From the NCBI GenBank assembly GCA_946404295.1, contig CAMJDE010000123.1:1-6026 (forward strand): DNA of 6,026 nucleotides. The letters run 5' to 3'. The position numbers and the translations under genes were made by a program. Source of the stretch: an uncultured Clostridia bacterium (GTDB lineage: Bacteria > Bacillota > Clostridia > Oscillospirales > CAG-272). The notes beneath the pieces are model-generated. The model was not told where the DNA came from, searched no databases, and was given only the letters and a program-made list of their open reading frames with translations. Of the stretch, positions 6,017 through 6,026 are shown one piece after another. The stretch's first letter is position 1. Each line of letters starts with the position of its first letter.

Positions 6017-6026
6017 CTGCCTCCCC

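Overview
The window is GC-rich coding DNA, densely packed, with A/T concentrated in the one promoter region. It most likely comes from a Gram-positive, Clostridia-like bacterium, perhaps an uncultured gut or anaerobic lineage. Four things suggest this: the SecA sequence type, with a Clostridia-like insertion ahead of its last helicase motifs; strong AGGAGG-type ribosome binding sites; an extended -10 promoter (TRTGN type); and a lipoprotein-like secreted protein with a Thr/Ala/Pro linker. The species cannot be named from sequence alone.

Layout. Bases 1-909 (+) are the 3' part of a gene for a probably exported protein of unknown function; its start and any signal peptide lie before the window. 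It converges on a three-gene minus-strand operon that fills bases 952-5756. The 42 bp between the two stop codons hold one perfect A-tract/hairpin/T-tract element that can end transcription in both directions. In transcription order the operon is secA (2991-5756), a 203-residue membrane protein with a lysine-rich tail (2375-2986), and a 476-residue polytopic membrane protein (952-2382). The first junction is a 4-nt gap and the second an 8-nt overlap, so the three genes are probably co-transcribed and translationally coupled. The last protein appears to be an internal duplication around an LPD motif.

Bases 5757-6026 hold no gene. They contain the secA ribosome binding site, an extended -10 promoter with a 12-bp perfect palindrome in its spacer, and then a tandem array of six short hairpins (5851-6016). 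The array has two 37-bp units followed by four 23-bp units. Stem changes between the 23-bp units are compensated on the opposite arm, so hairpin-forming ability is kept while the sequence varies. Bases 6017-6026 show nothing recognisable.

Functionally, SecA drives Sec-dependent export and the two downstream proteins would be inserted in the same membrane. Whether they assist export or merely share the transcript cannot be told from sequence. The best candidates for something undescribed are the covarying hairpin array and the secA-linked membrane protein pair. I saw no clear defence system, mobile element, CRISPR array, tRNA or rRNA.
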